Made by a program: the position numbers and the translations under genes. Positions 11,533-25,800 of a DNA stretch of 64,000 bases are shown in pieces (position 1 is the first letter of the stretch; each line of letters starts with the position of its first letter). Source of the DNA: Rhizophlyctis rosea (taxonomy: Eukaryota > Chytridiomycota > Chytridiomycetes > Rhizophlyctidales > Rhizophlyctidaceae); assembly GCA_027596075.1 (NCBI GenBank), contig JADGJC010000004.1, positions 209,562-273,561 on the forward strand, given 5' to 3'. The notes under the pieces are model-generated. The model was not told the DNA's origin. It made no database searches and saw only the letters and a program-made list of their open reading frames with translations.

Positions 11533-13681
11533 GCTTCCTGTAGGCCGCTCACTGCAAGCTCACTGAAATCGCTTGACCTTCTTAACCTCCTGGCAACCCC
11601 TGACACTGGCACAAACTACTCTTGTCGAAGGCCTCAAACTTCGCACTCAGGGGACGACAGTCCAATCAGCACCCTCCCCACCACAACCTTGCTTCACGTG
11701 TTCGAGTACTTGCAACCACGCGATCAGGATGAAGTCTTCATATTTCCTTTGGTGGAGAAAGAGAAGACATCAGCGTCTACAACGTCAAGCGGACCCACGT
11801 CAACACGCCCCTACTACCGTTCCTACGTGCTGCATCTTGCCCAGATTTGCAAAACTTGGCGCATCGTTGCCATGATGCTGCACAACAGTGACACCCTTAA
11901 CCCACTTACATACTTCTGCTCCAACTTCACCAACCGCCGAGCAAGAGCGATAAATCTGGATATGGATTACGGGTACAAACTCTTCGCTTCCGATCCTCTT
12001 CGCGTGGCCTCCGCTCGCATTCTTACATTGGGGCTTCAGGGTGCCTGCAGAAAACCCGTCAAAGAAGCCACCTACCAAACCATCCTGACCAAAATCTACC
12101 TGACAAAAGTGCAACAACTTGCCATCGGCAACTCTGTCAATTTGAATCTCATGAAAACAATCGTCAAGCTCTTGGGCAAACACGGGAAGCAGCTCCGACT
12201 TCACCGCTTGCAGATAAAGTGGGTCTGCTATGCTCAGCATTTTGATCAAATCAACGACCTCCTCTCCGCACTCCATCACGCCCCGCTGACGGAGCTTGAT
12301 CTGGATCTTGAGTTCGAAATGGGCGAAGCATGGTCTGAATTGGCGATCAACCTCGGTCCCACCCGGCGCTTGAAAACCCTCTCGCTTCCACATCCCCTCA
12401 TCGTGAAAGACCGCGATATTGCAGCACCGAATTTGGCGACCCTCGACATCCGTGAAGCCCATATCCCGCATCGGAAGTTTGATGCGCGGTCCGTGAGCTT
12501 TCCCATGCAAACGAAATTGACAACATTTACGTGGACTGGTCATCACGGATATGAAGCACTTTGCGCCATTCCTCCCCCCATCCTCAAAAACCTGACCTGC
12601 ACCAACGTGCACATACGCGGAGACAAGTGGGATGTGGCAATTATGGCGATCTCCGCTCATGTCACATCCAGCTTCGATAACTTCATAGTCCCTTTCGAAT
12701 TCATGGAAAACCTGACTGCACTCGTGTTTGAGATGGAATGGATGGGCGGCTTCGACACAGCCGAGTTGGTGCGTTTCGTGGGAAGGCTGACCTGCAAAAA
12801 GAATCTTAGAAAGTTTGGGGTTTCTTTGGACGAATGGGACGCCGAAGAGATTTGCAGGGCATTGGAGATGCTTCCGAAACTGGAGGATGTGACTTTGCGT
12901 GTGGGTGACAGGGTACATCAGGATGAAATCACGAAGGTGGAAACGGAGTTGGGGAGAAGAGGTGTCAAGCAAGTTCACATTGACGCCATGGAGGTGCAAA
13001 GCGACACCTACTCCGAAGTGACTGACCATGAGCTAGATGAGATTAGTGAATTCTTTTCGGACGATTCGGACGAGGATGATGATCAGTCGGTAAGTTTTCA
13101 TTGCTGAATATCAATGCGTTGACAAATCACCCTAACACTCCCACCATCAGTGGGTAACGACCGACCCCGACTGGGTTACCACCGACGGTGATTCGGACGA
13201 TAGTGGGGATGACGATGTGCACAACAATGACGGCAATGAGATTCAGGAATTGAATGAAACTTATTCTGACGACGTTGGTTCCGAGGCGGTGACCGGGAAT
13301 CAAGAAGTCCATGGAGGGCAAGGGGCGGTCGGGACCGGGTCTGAAGTTGGCGACGGCGGCACGGGAGTTGAGGGGACGAGGTTGGGCTCTGGCGATACCA
13401 ATGACGACCATGATACGGAGGGTGAATATGGAAGGGGCCGGCAGGAGGATGTTATGGAATCGGATTTGGAGGGCGGGAAGGAAAGTCCGGGCGAGAACGT
13501 CTTGGAGGGTACGGCGGACGAGACCGGTTCCAAGATCGGCGGCGAGGCGCTCGACGGAAAGGGTCCAGAGTTGGGAGGCGAGGATGAAGGTAATGCGGCG
13601 TTGACGTATTTGGGGAATGAGTCCTACGATGCGGATGTGGTGTGTGAGGGGGAGGGTTGTGACGGGGAAGAGGCAGATTAG
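11533..13681 (+). CDS. F-box-like protein with leucine-rich C-terminal region and acidic tail (5' end unresolved)
   Basis: The reading frame opens after an in-frame TGA at 11530. It shows an F-box-like start (STLPTTTLLHVFEYLQPRD...ICKTWRIVAMML), then irregular leucine-rich repeats to about codon 440. F-box proteins recruit substrates to SCF ubiquitin ligases. Coding continues to 13089, then a 61-nt intron, then 13151-13681. The second exon encodes an extremely acidic, Gly-rich tail (many DDG, EGG and GED runs, over 170 residues). No in-frame ATG precedes the F-box, so a short 5' exon upstream of 11641 is inferred. The first in-frame ATG (11869) would cut off the F-box. Confidence 0.65.
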
Positions 13682-14161
13682 GGCTTAAATAGAGAACAGA
13701 TCGGGAGGAACCGGTGATGGTTCTTTCGTGTACAGTACTTTGGTGAAGTGGTGTAGATCCACCTCTTTCGAGTGCTGGATTGGATCGAGGGGACGGAACC
13801 ACTAGTTTACACATAAAAATACATGCATTATTGCTTTGCTGACCAGATGTCTATATATGCAAACAATTGCAATCCTTGCCCATAGGTGGGGTAAGGTCCT
13901 ACTAGGCACTCGTCATTCAGGAAGGGTGAGCTCAACAAAAACCTTCCTCTCTGTAACTTGAAACAAACAAGACGGTGTTAAAACACAAAGCACACGATTG
14001 GCAACGGGCATAATGAGAAGTACAAGAAGTTCAGAATAATCGTAGAATGAATGAAGGCAACAATCAAAGAATTCACATTAGGGACACCAACTAGCACCAC
14101 CTACGATAACCTATTCTAGTCATACTGAGATCTGACGATAGAAACCGCCAGGTTTCATGAC
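13682..14161. other. Convergent intergenic region
   Basis: This 480 bp is the 3' flank of the F-box-like gene (+) and of the YVC1-like gene (-). It is AT-richer than the surrounding coding DNA and no gene is seen. Confidence 0.4.
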
Positions 14162-16552
14162 CTATTCTCTGCCCTTTCTAACCTCCTGCTTCAACTCCTC
14201 AATCTGCTTAGACAAACTCTTAACCAAATTCACCAGTTCCTCATTGGCCTTCCCGTTTTCCTGCTCCGACTCTGATGGATCCACAATGTCATCCAAAGCT
14301 TCAACGGCCGGCGCATCAAGGTAAGCGTCCAGCTCCCCGGCCACACGTTCTTTTCCCCGATACTTCCGCCAGAGCAGGTAGGCGTCCTCGTAGATCGCTA
14401 CCGTCATGTGCATCGGGGCGAGAACGACATACCATATGACCCCTTCGGCTTTAGAGTACCACCGAGTAGGGCAAAGAAGTCGTGGAATGGGGAAGACGGT
14501 GACGTCCAGCAGGTTGAATGGTGGTGGGAAGGGGTGGTCGTCGGGGCGTTTGTAAAAAGACAACACCTGATTTGATATTGAATAAAGTGGTCGAATGTGA
14601 TCTACTTTCCATCAACTTCAATTCCACCAACCTTGATCGCAAAGTGAAGCAGATGCTCCTCCCTTGCTTTCGCAACAACATCGCTGTAGCTTTGATTGAA
14701 GAACGCTACTAGCATGTTCACCAGAATTACTGCGCCCAGAATCATGTACAAGACCATGAGCGGCTCGCCAAAAATTGGGTGTGTATCCCGTGCACGATCA
14801 AAGTCGGGAGCCCTAAAGCACAGTAAGCATGCTGAGTACGCATTCAGAACTGTGTCCCATTCAATTAGCTTACTGCAGCACAGCACGCGACAGCAGAGCC
14901 AGAATCTCAATGGCGCTGTGTGTCTCGGAAGCATTTGCGGTCAAGCCGATGAACGCCTGGAGGAAGACACGTTATTTACTGTTCATATGATTATGAACCA
15001 GAAAAGTCTTACCTGAGTGAAACCAGCAAGTACAAAGAAGTAGAGCACAAAGAAGATCAATGCGTCCCGAACCATTGCGCGCACGATGATAACCATCTCG
15101 CCGAAGTATGTAAACCTGCACGAGTATCAATATCTGGCCACCTGGACAGTTGCTGATTCCTATGTTCACTTACCCTGAGAGCACGTGCACAATCCGGAAC
15201 CATAAGAAAACAGCGTTGACAGAGAGTAGATCGTAGGACAAATCAATGTAACCCTCGAACACGTTCTGCTCATTCCGCGCCGATCCTATGATGCGAGAGA
15301 CAGCAGCCGCAAAGAAGAATCCGAGCACAGTCATATCGATGACGTTCCACTACAGGGTCATCTCAGTATCGCGCAGCAACGCAGCAGACGTCGATATTAC
15401 TTACAAGAGTGAGGAAGTAGAATTGGAGTCCTTCGTTGATCATCTATAACAATGTATTATCGAAATCATGTCATAATGGGACAAGAAAAAGACATGAACA
15501 AACCTGTCTTGCTTCTTCGATGGCAGCGGCAATGAACAACACATACATGAAATATTCCATGAATTGGGGCTCCACGCTTCGTTCGTTCACTGCACAAGTG
15601 CATCGGAGTCAGAAAGAAGAAGACGTTGGTTGTTACGGATTCTCTCCTCGAGGGCATACTGACCGACATAAGTGAAAACTGCCAATGTCATCAGATTGAA
15701 AATCGTCTCCGTGGCATAGAGGTACACCGGAACGCGCAAACGTCCATCCCCGATTCCCGAGAAGCCGGTGCGGGGCCCTTCGGCGCCGGGTGACAAGTAC
15801 ATTTTGACATAACCGACATCGCGGTCATAGGACTCATGGGGATCTGTTGGTCATGTCAGATGGGATCAAGGATATATCGGGAACGTCTGCATGCATACTT
15901 GGATGAGGCATGAGACGTCCATTCCAAATGTACTCGACGCATTCCCGAGCGCTTTCTTCGTTGACGAAGTTCAGTGCGCCTGCCGAAACGGCGACTTCCA
16001 AGGCTATGGATGCGATTGCATTGGTCAAACAAGCGATTGTATGCCTCTCTTTTGTCGCGGTCGACCCATACCACTTTCCCACGTATTGTGCTCCCCTTCG
16101 ATTTTCGGAAACCGGGACGTCAACACGTCCACAAACAGCTCTTCCTTCCCCACCTTTCCTTTGATCGCCAACCGCACCAACTTGACGGAAATAGCTTCAC
16201 AAAACTCCGCCCGGCACCTGACGACCCCAATACCGCCAGCGTCGGTGATAATCTTCTGCTGCTCCTCTGTCGCCTTCTGGTCTAGCCTGCGGAACGCAGC
16301 AAGGGCAGCGTAAACGGCCCCAGGTCCCGTCTGATCGTGGAGAGTTTGGACTATCTCATGTGTGACGAGTTGTGCTGGATTTTCGACTGCGTGGGAAGGA
16401 ATGCGAGCGGCGGAGAGTTTGATAATGGACACGTAACATCTGTATATTTTGTTGTTCGACTGCTCGTCATCTCCCTGGCGCCCAGATGCAACGTCGAGAG
16501 TGCGGTTGAACTCTTCCAACAGGGCCCTTCCTTCCTCTACTGAGCGAGACAT
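14162..16552 (-). CDS. YVC1-like TRP-type vacuolar cation channel
   Basis: Yvc1 releases Ca2+ from the fungal vacuole. Ten exons: 16552-16083, 16044-15899, 15843-15664, 15589-15504, 15443-15405, 15349-15174, 15115-15013, 14956-14874, 14812-14632, 14566-14162. They total 622 residues with phases that agree throughout. The N-terminal cytosolic domain holds the DVLTSRFP and ECVEYIWNGRLM motifs. Transmembrane segments include LYATETIFNLMTLAVFTYVG, YFMYVLFIAAA, VIDMTVLGFFFAAAV, the pore region (MVRDALIFFVLYFFVLAG) and the last helix (MVLYMILGAVILVNMLVAFFN), which matches the TRP S6. A coiled coil (LSKQIEELKQEV) ends the protein. The first intron would be only 38 nt (16045-16082) and is required to keep frame. 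Confidence 0.88.
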
Positions 16553-16900
16553 ATTGAAGTTCGCGGTTTGAGGATTGGTGGAGGAAGTGGTGAAAGGTTA
16601 GTGGGTGAAGGTGGACCTGATCGCGTCTGCTCTTGCATTTCATTCGGAGCCCAACACACGTCACCCTGTTGCACAAGGTTTCAAGGGAACTGGGTTGGTG
16701 CTGCCCCGCCACGTTCGCCACAACCCTCAATAAGTAACCATGTCAAGGACCATGAACAGAATTATGTGAAATTAAACAAGACAGAACCAGCATTATATGT
16801 ACATTTGGTGGACCAGTGCCGTTTTTTTGCAAGTCCGGATGCAGTCGCCTTACTACACGCCCGAGTAAACAACCAGCCACAAACAAACTTGCGTAAACAA
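16553..16900. other. Intergenic region between CFIm25 and the YVC1-like gene
   Basis: About 350 bp between two minus-strand genes; it holds the promoter of the YVC1-like gene. Nothing else is recognised. Confidence 0.4.
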
Positions 16901-17925
<1,025 letters not shown>

Positions 17926-18442
17926 TGCTGATATCTTTGGTAAAGGGGGATCTGTGGACTTCGGAGTGTCGATAAGGAGCAAGAAAGGTTTGATGGGCAA
18001 TAGCGATCTTAGATCTAGGGGTTGAAGATTTTGATGCGAAATGGGGGATGTTGAGAACCAGCGTAAGGGAAAAATCTATTCGAGCCAGGTGGCTCATATA
18101 CAAATACATGTGGTATGGTATCTAGCCAAGGGGGTCTGGTGTAACTAGTGCAAAGCTGGATAATGGAGGTTTGCTCCTATGGAGTTCTACTAAACGCTGT
18201 GTGTGGCTTGACCGGTAAATTTCTCCTTATCTCGGGTCCCCACTCAACAGGGGAAGCATCACGATTCATAAGAGGGTGTTGATGGCTTGTGCGGCTTTTG
18301 AGGCTTCCCGCTTCGGTACCCCTCTACCTCGAAATGGTTAAATGGACTGCGGATTTTGAAATGTCAGCCAGCTGCCAGCAGCTTTGTCTTTCCCACGTGC
18401 ATTTTGTTTCTTCCCATCTATAGAGGCAATCAAATTAGCACG
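17926..18442. other. Divergent intergenic region CFIm25 / SFR1
   Basis: About 520 bp between start codons; presumed bidirectional promoter. An unspliced ORF overlapping the CFIm25 5' end (18109-17867, minus) is best read as 5' UTR. Confidence 0.4.
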
Positions 18443-19694
18443 ATGAGTGAGGAGGCTCTTAGCCTTGAGGAAAGGACTGTATCGGTTGTTCGAAGTCTTC
18501 TAAACCAGAAAACGGCGCAGGTTGGAGAACCTTTCACTCATGACGATATTGTCGACTTTCTGTTGAAACCCTTGACGGCTGAAGAACCGGCAGGCGATTC
18601 CGGACTCCGTGCGCGCATATCGGTACCGTCCACTCTGTTTTCTACGCGCATATGCTGCTTGTTTAACAGCTTGGGAACAGACTCTTCTTCCAAAGCTTGT
18701 GGATGAAGGCATCTTAAGCAGCCAACAATACACCTGTGATGGTCAGGACTCCGTTGGACCGACTGGCCAAGTGTATTGGTTTTCACCTGTTGAAACAGGT
18801 TGGTGCGAACAAAGGTGCATACCTATACCATCTCGCTGATAGAGCAATAGCAACAAAACTTGGAAAGCGCGCTGCAACACCACCCTTGGCCGCAACCCCG
18901 CCCCGCAAAAAGCCTTCCTTGCAGGTATGTATATGTTTACATGAACTAAACAGCATTCATCTATTCTGTATTGACAATCAAACAGACAGCAGCAACACCC
19001 GCAACACCCGCAGCAACTCCTTTCAGAACACCCTTTCGCTCTCCGCTCGCCAGCGCATCTGGTGCTTCGACCGTGCCGAAAACTCCTGCCAAAACACCCA
19101 CACGCACATCTACCCACTCGGTCACAAGCAAGACACCCAGAAATCCTTTCAGCAGACCATTCAAATCACCTTCATTGACGAAACCCAGTCCTCAAGCCAA
19201 AGATGAATCACCGTCAATTACTGCGGAGAAGCGACAGCTGGAAAGGACTTTGTGCGATTTGGAGACTCGGAATCGCAGATTGAAGCTTGCTGCAAAGTAT
19301 ATGGAAAATGTAAGGAGAGCCGGCCATTGTGCTTGGCCTTGCGTTGTCATTGAATTCAGCGTCGGCGATGTATTTTCGACTTATCTCTTCTCAGGACGAA
19401 CCCGAGAAAATTGATGCCCTGATTCAAAAGTGGGTCACAGTCACTCGTGAAGCAATCACTCGATTCCGGGACAACGTCGGGCCCGTCATCGTGCCTGCAT
19501 CACCGCAGCAGTCTGGTTGGGACGCGGGGGACGATGATGGAAAACAGGTTTCCGCAAAAGGCGAAGCAGAGTCCTGGGATACATTCGCACTGCAACCGCG
19601 ATTACTGACCCTGAAGGAGATGTGCGAGAGGTTGAAGATTGATCCTAGCATGTTGGGAGAGTATGATGAGGATAATGATTGTTTTGTAGATTGA
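18443..19694 (+). CDS. SFR1: SFR1/MEI5-like recombination accessory protein
   Basis: Sfr1 pairs with Swi5 to stabilise Rad51 and Dmc1 filaments in homologous recombination. Five exons: 18443-18608, 18670-18798, 18845-18924, 18986-19309, 19395-19694 (332 residues, phases agree). The N-terminal part looks helical, perhaps a winged helix (PWEQTLLPKLVDEGILSSQQ). The middle is Ala/Thr/Pro/Lys-rich and basic, with repeated TP sites, typical of the disordered DNA-binding part of Sfr1. The C-terminus matches the Swi5-binding half: a coiled coil (EKRQLERTLCDLETRNRRLKL), LIQKWVTVTREAI, and the closing LTLKEMCERLKIDPSMLGEYDEDND. N-terminal splice sites are less certain than the C-terminal ones. Confidence 0.78.
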
Positions 19695-20097
19695 TTATTT
19701 GGTATAGTTGGTATGTAGTCAGACCAGGAAGTGTGGTCGGTGCCAGCATGTGCTGGTGGAGAGTTCGCTGCTAGGGGCTTAGTGGAGGGCATTTGTAAAA
19801 ATTGTGTCATAGTCTTGAGTAGTTAATGTAGATAGAGTATACACCCTGATAGTTGCATACTTGATAGTTCCATATGAGACCGATGCGTGAGCGTATTTGA
19901 ATCACGTGTCATCGGCCAGAATACCCCACAGAAATGGTACAGAAAACAGGAAGGAATTGAAATAATCCAGATGTTTGTGACAACGTCCGTTGGACCAAGT
20001 TTGGGATATCACATGTATTGCTAATGTACAAAGATCGATAACTTACGCCTTCGGAAATTGAATATATACAATGCAAATATAAACCGCAGTTACTTCA
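19695..20097. other. Convergent intergenic region SFR1 / SLX9
   Basis: About 400 bp between two stop codons; AT-rich, no gene seen. Confidence 0.4.
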
Positions 20098-20827
20098 TCA
20101 TTTCGGAGCTCCAATGGTGTTCTGCAAATGTTGTCGGACCGTCGCGAGAGGATTACTCTTAAAAGCCGGGTGTCCCAACACTTTCTGGAGGCGCACAATC
20201 TCACTAACGGCCTCTTTTCTTCTTGCGCGTTGTGAGACGGCTTTTTTCTGGGAGGCGGTGGAGGAGTTGGATTGTTGGGTGGAGGCGTCGAGAGAGGATG
20301 TGATGTCGTTTGTTGGAAGGACGGACCGAAGGTTGTTTACGTCGAAGGCGGTGGGTTTTGGTGCTTTGGGGGCGTAGAAGGAGCCTAGTTCTGTCGTTAT
20401 GGGTTAGCGTGCGGGTTTGACCTGGCTTTAGGTGGGACTGGTAGGACGCTTACTCTTCAACCACCGGTCGTGCCGTTGCTGTTTTCTCTCGCGTTTGCTT
20501 GCTGCCCTTTCTTCTGCGGGTCGTTCCGCCGCGACACTGGCTGGACCAGTGGGGAGCTGGAAGTCAACATTTGAGCTTCGGTCAATACACTTTGAGCAAT
20601 ACTTTTCAGCGTTGCATACAAAACCTCACTTTTTGATGTGCGACCAATTCGGCAGGAAGAGTAAGAGGGGCAACGTCGGGAAGGGTGCGTGTGACAGTGA
20701 AGGTTTCTCCCAAGCCCGTCATGGGAAAATCAGGCATCGAACCGGCAGGTGTATCCATCACCATGCTATCAGCCTGTGGCTTCAAGCTGGCGTGCAGCTT
20801 GGTCCGCTCACGTCGTATCTTCGGCAT
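20098..20827 (-). CDS. SLX9: Ribosome biogenesis protein SLX9
   Basis: Slx9 binds 20S pre-rRNA and takes part in 40S maturation and export. Three exons: 20827-20630, 20556-20454, 20390-20098 (197 residues, phases agree). The N-terminal MPKIRRERTKLHA is the hallmark of fungal Slx9. A basic stretch follows (SKRERKQQRHDRWLKKLG), and the C-terminus has the conserved pattern RRKEAVSEIVRLQKVLGHPAFKSNPLATVRQHL. The ATG lies 218 bp from the divergent TMEM70 start. Confidence 0.88.
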
Positions 20828-21045
20828 GTTATGGTAAGTTTTATGTGGTGAATAGGAATGGAGTGAAAGAAAGGAGGAAACAGGGCACTCCAGAAGGGCA
20901 GGGGCCAAAAATACTCACTGTGGCGGGTGGCGTTCGCGAGTCACTTTGAAATGTAAACAAACAGTGCAGTACGGTTTTCCTGCACTCTTCACCCGTTGCA
21001 TTCTCAATCGCGATCGCCAAGGACATAAGTGTCAAACAGAACGAA

Positions 21046-21997
21046 ATGGCGTCCAACTCCTGTGCCTTGCGAGGACTCCACCGGTCTATCCTTACCGGCC
21101 GACCAGCAGTGCTTTTTAATTGTCGAGCAAACCCAATGACATCATTGCGGTGCTCCTCACTTCGACTATCTTCAACTACCCCAAACCAGCACAAAGTCAT
21201 TTATACTGGACCACTGACCAAAACGCTCTTCCTTCTGAAACGTGTGTCAGCCACCACATTTGGGTTGAGTGCTTTTGCTGTTCCTCTTCTCTTATTCGCG
21301 GTAAGTAAATAATACCAAACCAAGCCACTCCGGGTCCGCCCCATCACCTAATTCTCCATATTAGGAAGTAGGCAATATGGCAGTAGTAGGTACCATGATG
21401 GGAGCAGGTATGCGATCATACGATCTCCACTATTGAAGCTTACCGCACATCATGCTGATGCTCCTTGTTAAATCTGAAGCTGTCGTCACATCCGCTGTTT
21501 CCACTGCCCTCGTCCAGTGGTGCGCAAACCCCTACGTCACACGCATCACCATTCCCGCTTCATCCTCGACATCAGAACAAAGTCAATCAACCTCTGCACC
21601 GCCATTGCTAGAGTTCGAGACTCTAACCTATTTCGCAAATCCCCACCGAACTGTCATCCCTCTGTCTGCGCTCGTCCCGGCATCTGACCGCCACTTTGCA
21701 AATTGGCGAGTAAAAGCTGCCCTGAGTCCAGCAGAAACACAATCACTTGTTGATATGCCTGGGCTCGGAAGGATGAAGAGACGAAGATTTTATGTTCATC
21801 AGAATCTGGATGAAGGATTCACCCCTGAGATGGAGAAGGTGTTGGAGGTAGTAAAAGCGGCGGGATGGGGTGGGGATGGGACGATAAAAGGTGCTGATGT
21901 CGGCAGTAGAAATGCAAAAGTCAGTGATACGCAATCTCCAAGAAGAGATTGGGACTCTGTTGTCAAGGAGATGCGCGAAGGCAAAAAATCTGAATAG
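21046..21997 (+). CDS. TMEM70: TMEM70-like mitochondrial inner-membrane assembly factor
   Basis: In animals TMEM70 helps assemble the c-ring of ATP synthase and complex I. Three exons: 21046-21300, 21365-21407, 21480-21997 (271 residues). The first 45 residues are Ser/Arg-rich with few acids, a likely mitochondrial presequence. The core HKVIYTGPLTKTLFLLKRVS starts the first of two hydrophobic helices (TTFGLSAFAVPLLLF and VVTSAVSTALVQW), followed by the diagnostic CANPYVTRI. The matrix-side C-terminus contains LLEFETLTYFANPHRTVIPLS. The assignment is by motif pattern (YTG...two helices...YV-RI). Confidence 0.75.
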
Positions 21998-22833
21998 ACG
22001 TTTTCCGGTCTCAACATTGTGCACGTCACTCCATGATGGTTGTAGATTGCTATTTCCTCATGATTAAGTTATGTCAATGCGAAAGCAGTCGCATCTGGAA
22101 TTAGGCACTGAACATTTAGAAGGGACACAACTATTGTTTGCAAATGCCGTTCGGCCCAAATTGATGAACTTCGACAACCTTATTAGCCGGATGCCTTTTT
22201 GTATGTTACTCATCGTCAACAACTTCTTTTATTGGCCTTGAGCCGCGATAGTGTGTGGTTCCACCCATCAGTAAAATTGGCGATGAAGCCTGTGGTCAGT
22301 CGATTCTGTTGATGTACTTGATGTGGCACCAGGTTGAAAAAGTTTGTTGGGGTGGACCCTGATGTGCTCTTGGCGGTGCAGCTTGGTGAAACGCGTCCAC
22401 ACAACTGCTGCGCGTAATTTGGAGCTGAGCCACTTCATTTCAGCTTCCCCCCAAAATTGAAAAGTGTCCACCCACACACATAGTCGGTCCACACCGGTTC
22501 CCGGATCGCATACATCGCGTACTAAGTCATCACCACCTAAGAAGTCAAATATGGGGGTTCACTGGAGTTGCACACTTGTCAAATATTTTATCTTCGATCT
22601 CAACAACCCTTTCGGCCTGTTCGTCATTTTCCCACGGTATCCCACTTTGTAGTCCACCACCACTCCGCCATCTTGCACGCGTCAACTCATCTTGCGTACC
22701 TGGAGCCTTGCTTCCAACCTTGTTTGACCGTCATACAAATGGACCATCATCCCACCATTTGACTAGAAGTTTCATAACCGCCTTACGCAAACGCCCGTTG
22801 GTCGCAGGCTTCTGTGAAGCGTGGGAAGTCAAG
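21998..22833. other. Intergenic region, same-strand
   Basis: About 840 bp between the TMEM70 stop and the next plus-strand ATG. Only short overlapping ORFs with poor composition are present. No gene, repeat or RNA is recognised. Confidence 0.4.
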
Positions 22834-25800
22834 ATGCAGATGTCGCCCCTAACCCACCTCAAGGTGGGGAGGGGATGTGTCGTCGTGCTGCTGATATTGA
22901 TATGTAAGTAGCATGCCAGTAAGGAAAGCCGTTTGGTGTTCTCACATTCCAATGGTGTTCAGATACAATGTGGCTGCCACAGACCCATGCTCGACCAGAC
23001 CGCTTCAAAAGGCTGCATCAAAACTCCATACCTTCTGCGTCGAAGCGCGACTCTAACATAGGATTCGTTGGAGCGCCACGCGACATTCTTTCTGATGGCG
23101 CTGGCAATCTCATCGTCTTCTCCGAGGACATGGCTTGCGGACAGAATGGAAACAGTAACATTGGCATTGTCATCCGCGTCTTGTCCGATTCTGTCTCAAA
23201 CGATGGTACCTTTAAGGTTTGTGCTTCAACCATTGTATGGTTCAAATTTCCTCCTGTAGTCATATAAATTCATGCATGCGCAGATATGCTCGGATGAAGT
23301 GAGCAAGAATTTGACATACATGTCGGCTTCCGTCGACCCGGTCACCAGCTTCATTTATCTTGCATTTGCAAACTCTGGGCCCAACAGCGAAACACGTATC
23401 GTGCGCATTACTGGAGCGAGTGACAAGAGTGGGCAAGGGAAAAGCTCAACAACTTTCAGCATTGTTTCAACGACCTATGCAACACCAGCAATGGTTGCTC
23501 TGGCCAGTATCCCCACTTCGAGCGGGTACGATCTATCGTTGTGGTTGCTATCGAAAACCGGAGCGGTCACGATTCTCGGAGGGGATGGACCAAATGGAGC
23601 TTTGAATGTCACGCTGCAGGCGGATGAAACGGTCGTGGATGGCGTTGTCAGCGGGTCGGCGATGTATCTGATGGGTGAAGTCAGCGCAAAGGCCAATGCA
23701 ACAACAGCCGCCGATGGTCCGGGATACTTTGTGCGAAGGGTCGGTATCGGGAAGAAGCAGAATCAGCTGAGGTATCAGTTCCCGCGGGGTACCATGAAAC
23801 CTGTTGGGGTATCAAAGTTCTCGTGGCAAGGCGGGCCGGGACTTCTTGCGATGCTCCGTCGACCGATCATCCCATGCGGTGCCTACGTCTACTTCCTTTT
23901 CGTGTCGTCAAGCACAGATGCCGGACTGATCGTCTTTGTTTACGACGCGAAAACGTTCCACTTCGTTAAGAGAGGTAGCCCCATTGCAGGTACTAGCACC
24001 GTTGTCGATATCACTTGCGTTCTACTGAACAACAAAACCGACACTGGACGTCTTCTCCTCGTCGCGGACAACGGAACTGTCAACATGTCACCGTCGAACG
24101 GAAACCCTTCCCAATACTTCCTGACTTTTGATGCGGCATTGATCCCTTTGGAGACACCTGTTCCCGTATCCGATCTCGCGCCTAGCCCAGCAAGTTCCTC
24201 GGCTTACATCAATGCTGCTGTAAATTTCATTCAACAAAGCAATGCGGTTGCGTTATTGCAGTTCAGTTGGGGCACACAAAAGGGTGGGACGGTCACATCA
24301 AAAGCATTGGGGTCTTGGACAGTAGCCTTCTCAGCAGTATCTTCCCTTCTCGCTCCGACAGACGGCACGGACGGCGGAACAAAGCCCGTGCCAAACCCTC
24401 CATGCAATTCCGGAACGTCATCGAGTTCAACTGCCTGCGCGACCGATACCGCAAGCTTGGCGAACGCTTCCGAGGCAAACGGCTGGACCAGATTGTCAGA
24501 GGCGGCAAAAGTAGCTGTTGTCATCGTACCGATCCTGGTGCTCATCATAGCTATTCTCATTGTGCTATTGTGCATCCGACGGAAAAGGAGACGGTCTGTC
24601 ATTCCGCACACTATGCCAGAATTCGGATCAGGGCACATGGAACAGAAGGAGACAGTGAGAATCATGCGAGGTAGATATTGTTCCTGAAAACCAAAAGGAT
24701 CTTGACCTCATCCCACAAACAGACAGCTTGATCTTGAAGAGGGATAACGCCAATGACAATGACATAAAACACGAAAGCGACAATGCAACACTTCACGACG
24801 ACGTTACGCCTACCCCCTCCAAAGAAGTCAGCTCGTCCCCTCCATCGAACTACTCGTTTCCACGTCCGTTGAATGAGACAATCGGGAGTCATTCATCGGA
24901 GGACACGCTCACATTGGGGAACGTTGGGTCTGAAGGGAAGACTGGAGAGCCTGGGTCAACTTCTTGGGTTGGTGACGATGGGACGTCGTTGGGGAGTTCA
25001 TCGAGACCGCATGGACCATTGGCTGAGGGGCAGTTGGAATGGGATCCAAATTTGACCGTAACGAGGGAGAGGGGTGCCGCAACTGCAATGGATCAAGGCG
25101 GAAACAGCGGATCATCAGGGACAGTTTCGGCGGGGATCGACGATCCTACCTTCAATCAAAATGGCAACATTACCGCCTTCGCGCGGGAGGACTCAAATCC
25201 TTTCCAGCTCTCGGGGATTTCGGTGGTCATTACAGCAGCCCCGGTAGAAACAGAGGGACCTTTGGTGACTGATGCGGGGAATGTAGGGCAGAGGAATGTG
25301 GGGCCAGAAAGTGACGCTCGTTTGGAGGAGGAGGATGACAAACCTTTAATAGCGATTGCCAGTGCATTGGGCGGAGCAGGAGGGACTACCACAATGTCAG
25401 CTGGAAGCAGGGTCTCCTCACCTGCACCTTCGTTTCAGAGCCTGCACGTGCCAAAAATCAACGGGCCGGGATCTTCATCCACCTTCCAACGACCACCAAA
25501 GAATTCAATTCCAACATCACCCACGCTCGCAGCAACGAAGCATCTCCTGACATCACGCCGTTACTATGACGACGATTATCTGTTGCAACTCAACAGGCAC
25601 AGCAAGGCAGTGCAGCAAGCTGCGTCGCAAGGCATGGTATACCACCCGCCGTCAGACCCAGGGAAATCGCTGCAGGTACCTTCATCGTCAGGCAGTACGG
25701 AGGGCTCGATTCGCAGCGTGAGGTCGGGCCGAAACCATGCCGGACGCTCGCCCGCGCCAAGCAGGAAGAGGAGAGGTCATGTTCGGTCGCTATCATCTCC

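Noticed and set aside
11800..13029. A 409-codon minus-strand ORF opposite the F-box-like gene
   Set aside because: It mirrors the coding frame of the plus gene, has Cys/His/Phe-rich composition and no recognisable motif. The plus frame has an F-box and LRR pattern, so the antisense ORF is a by-product of codon use.
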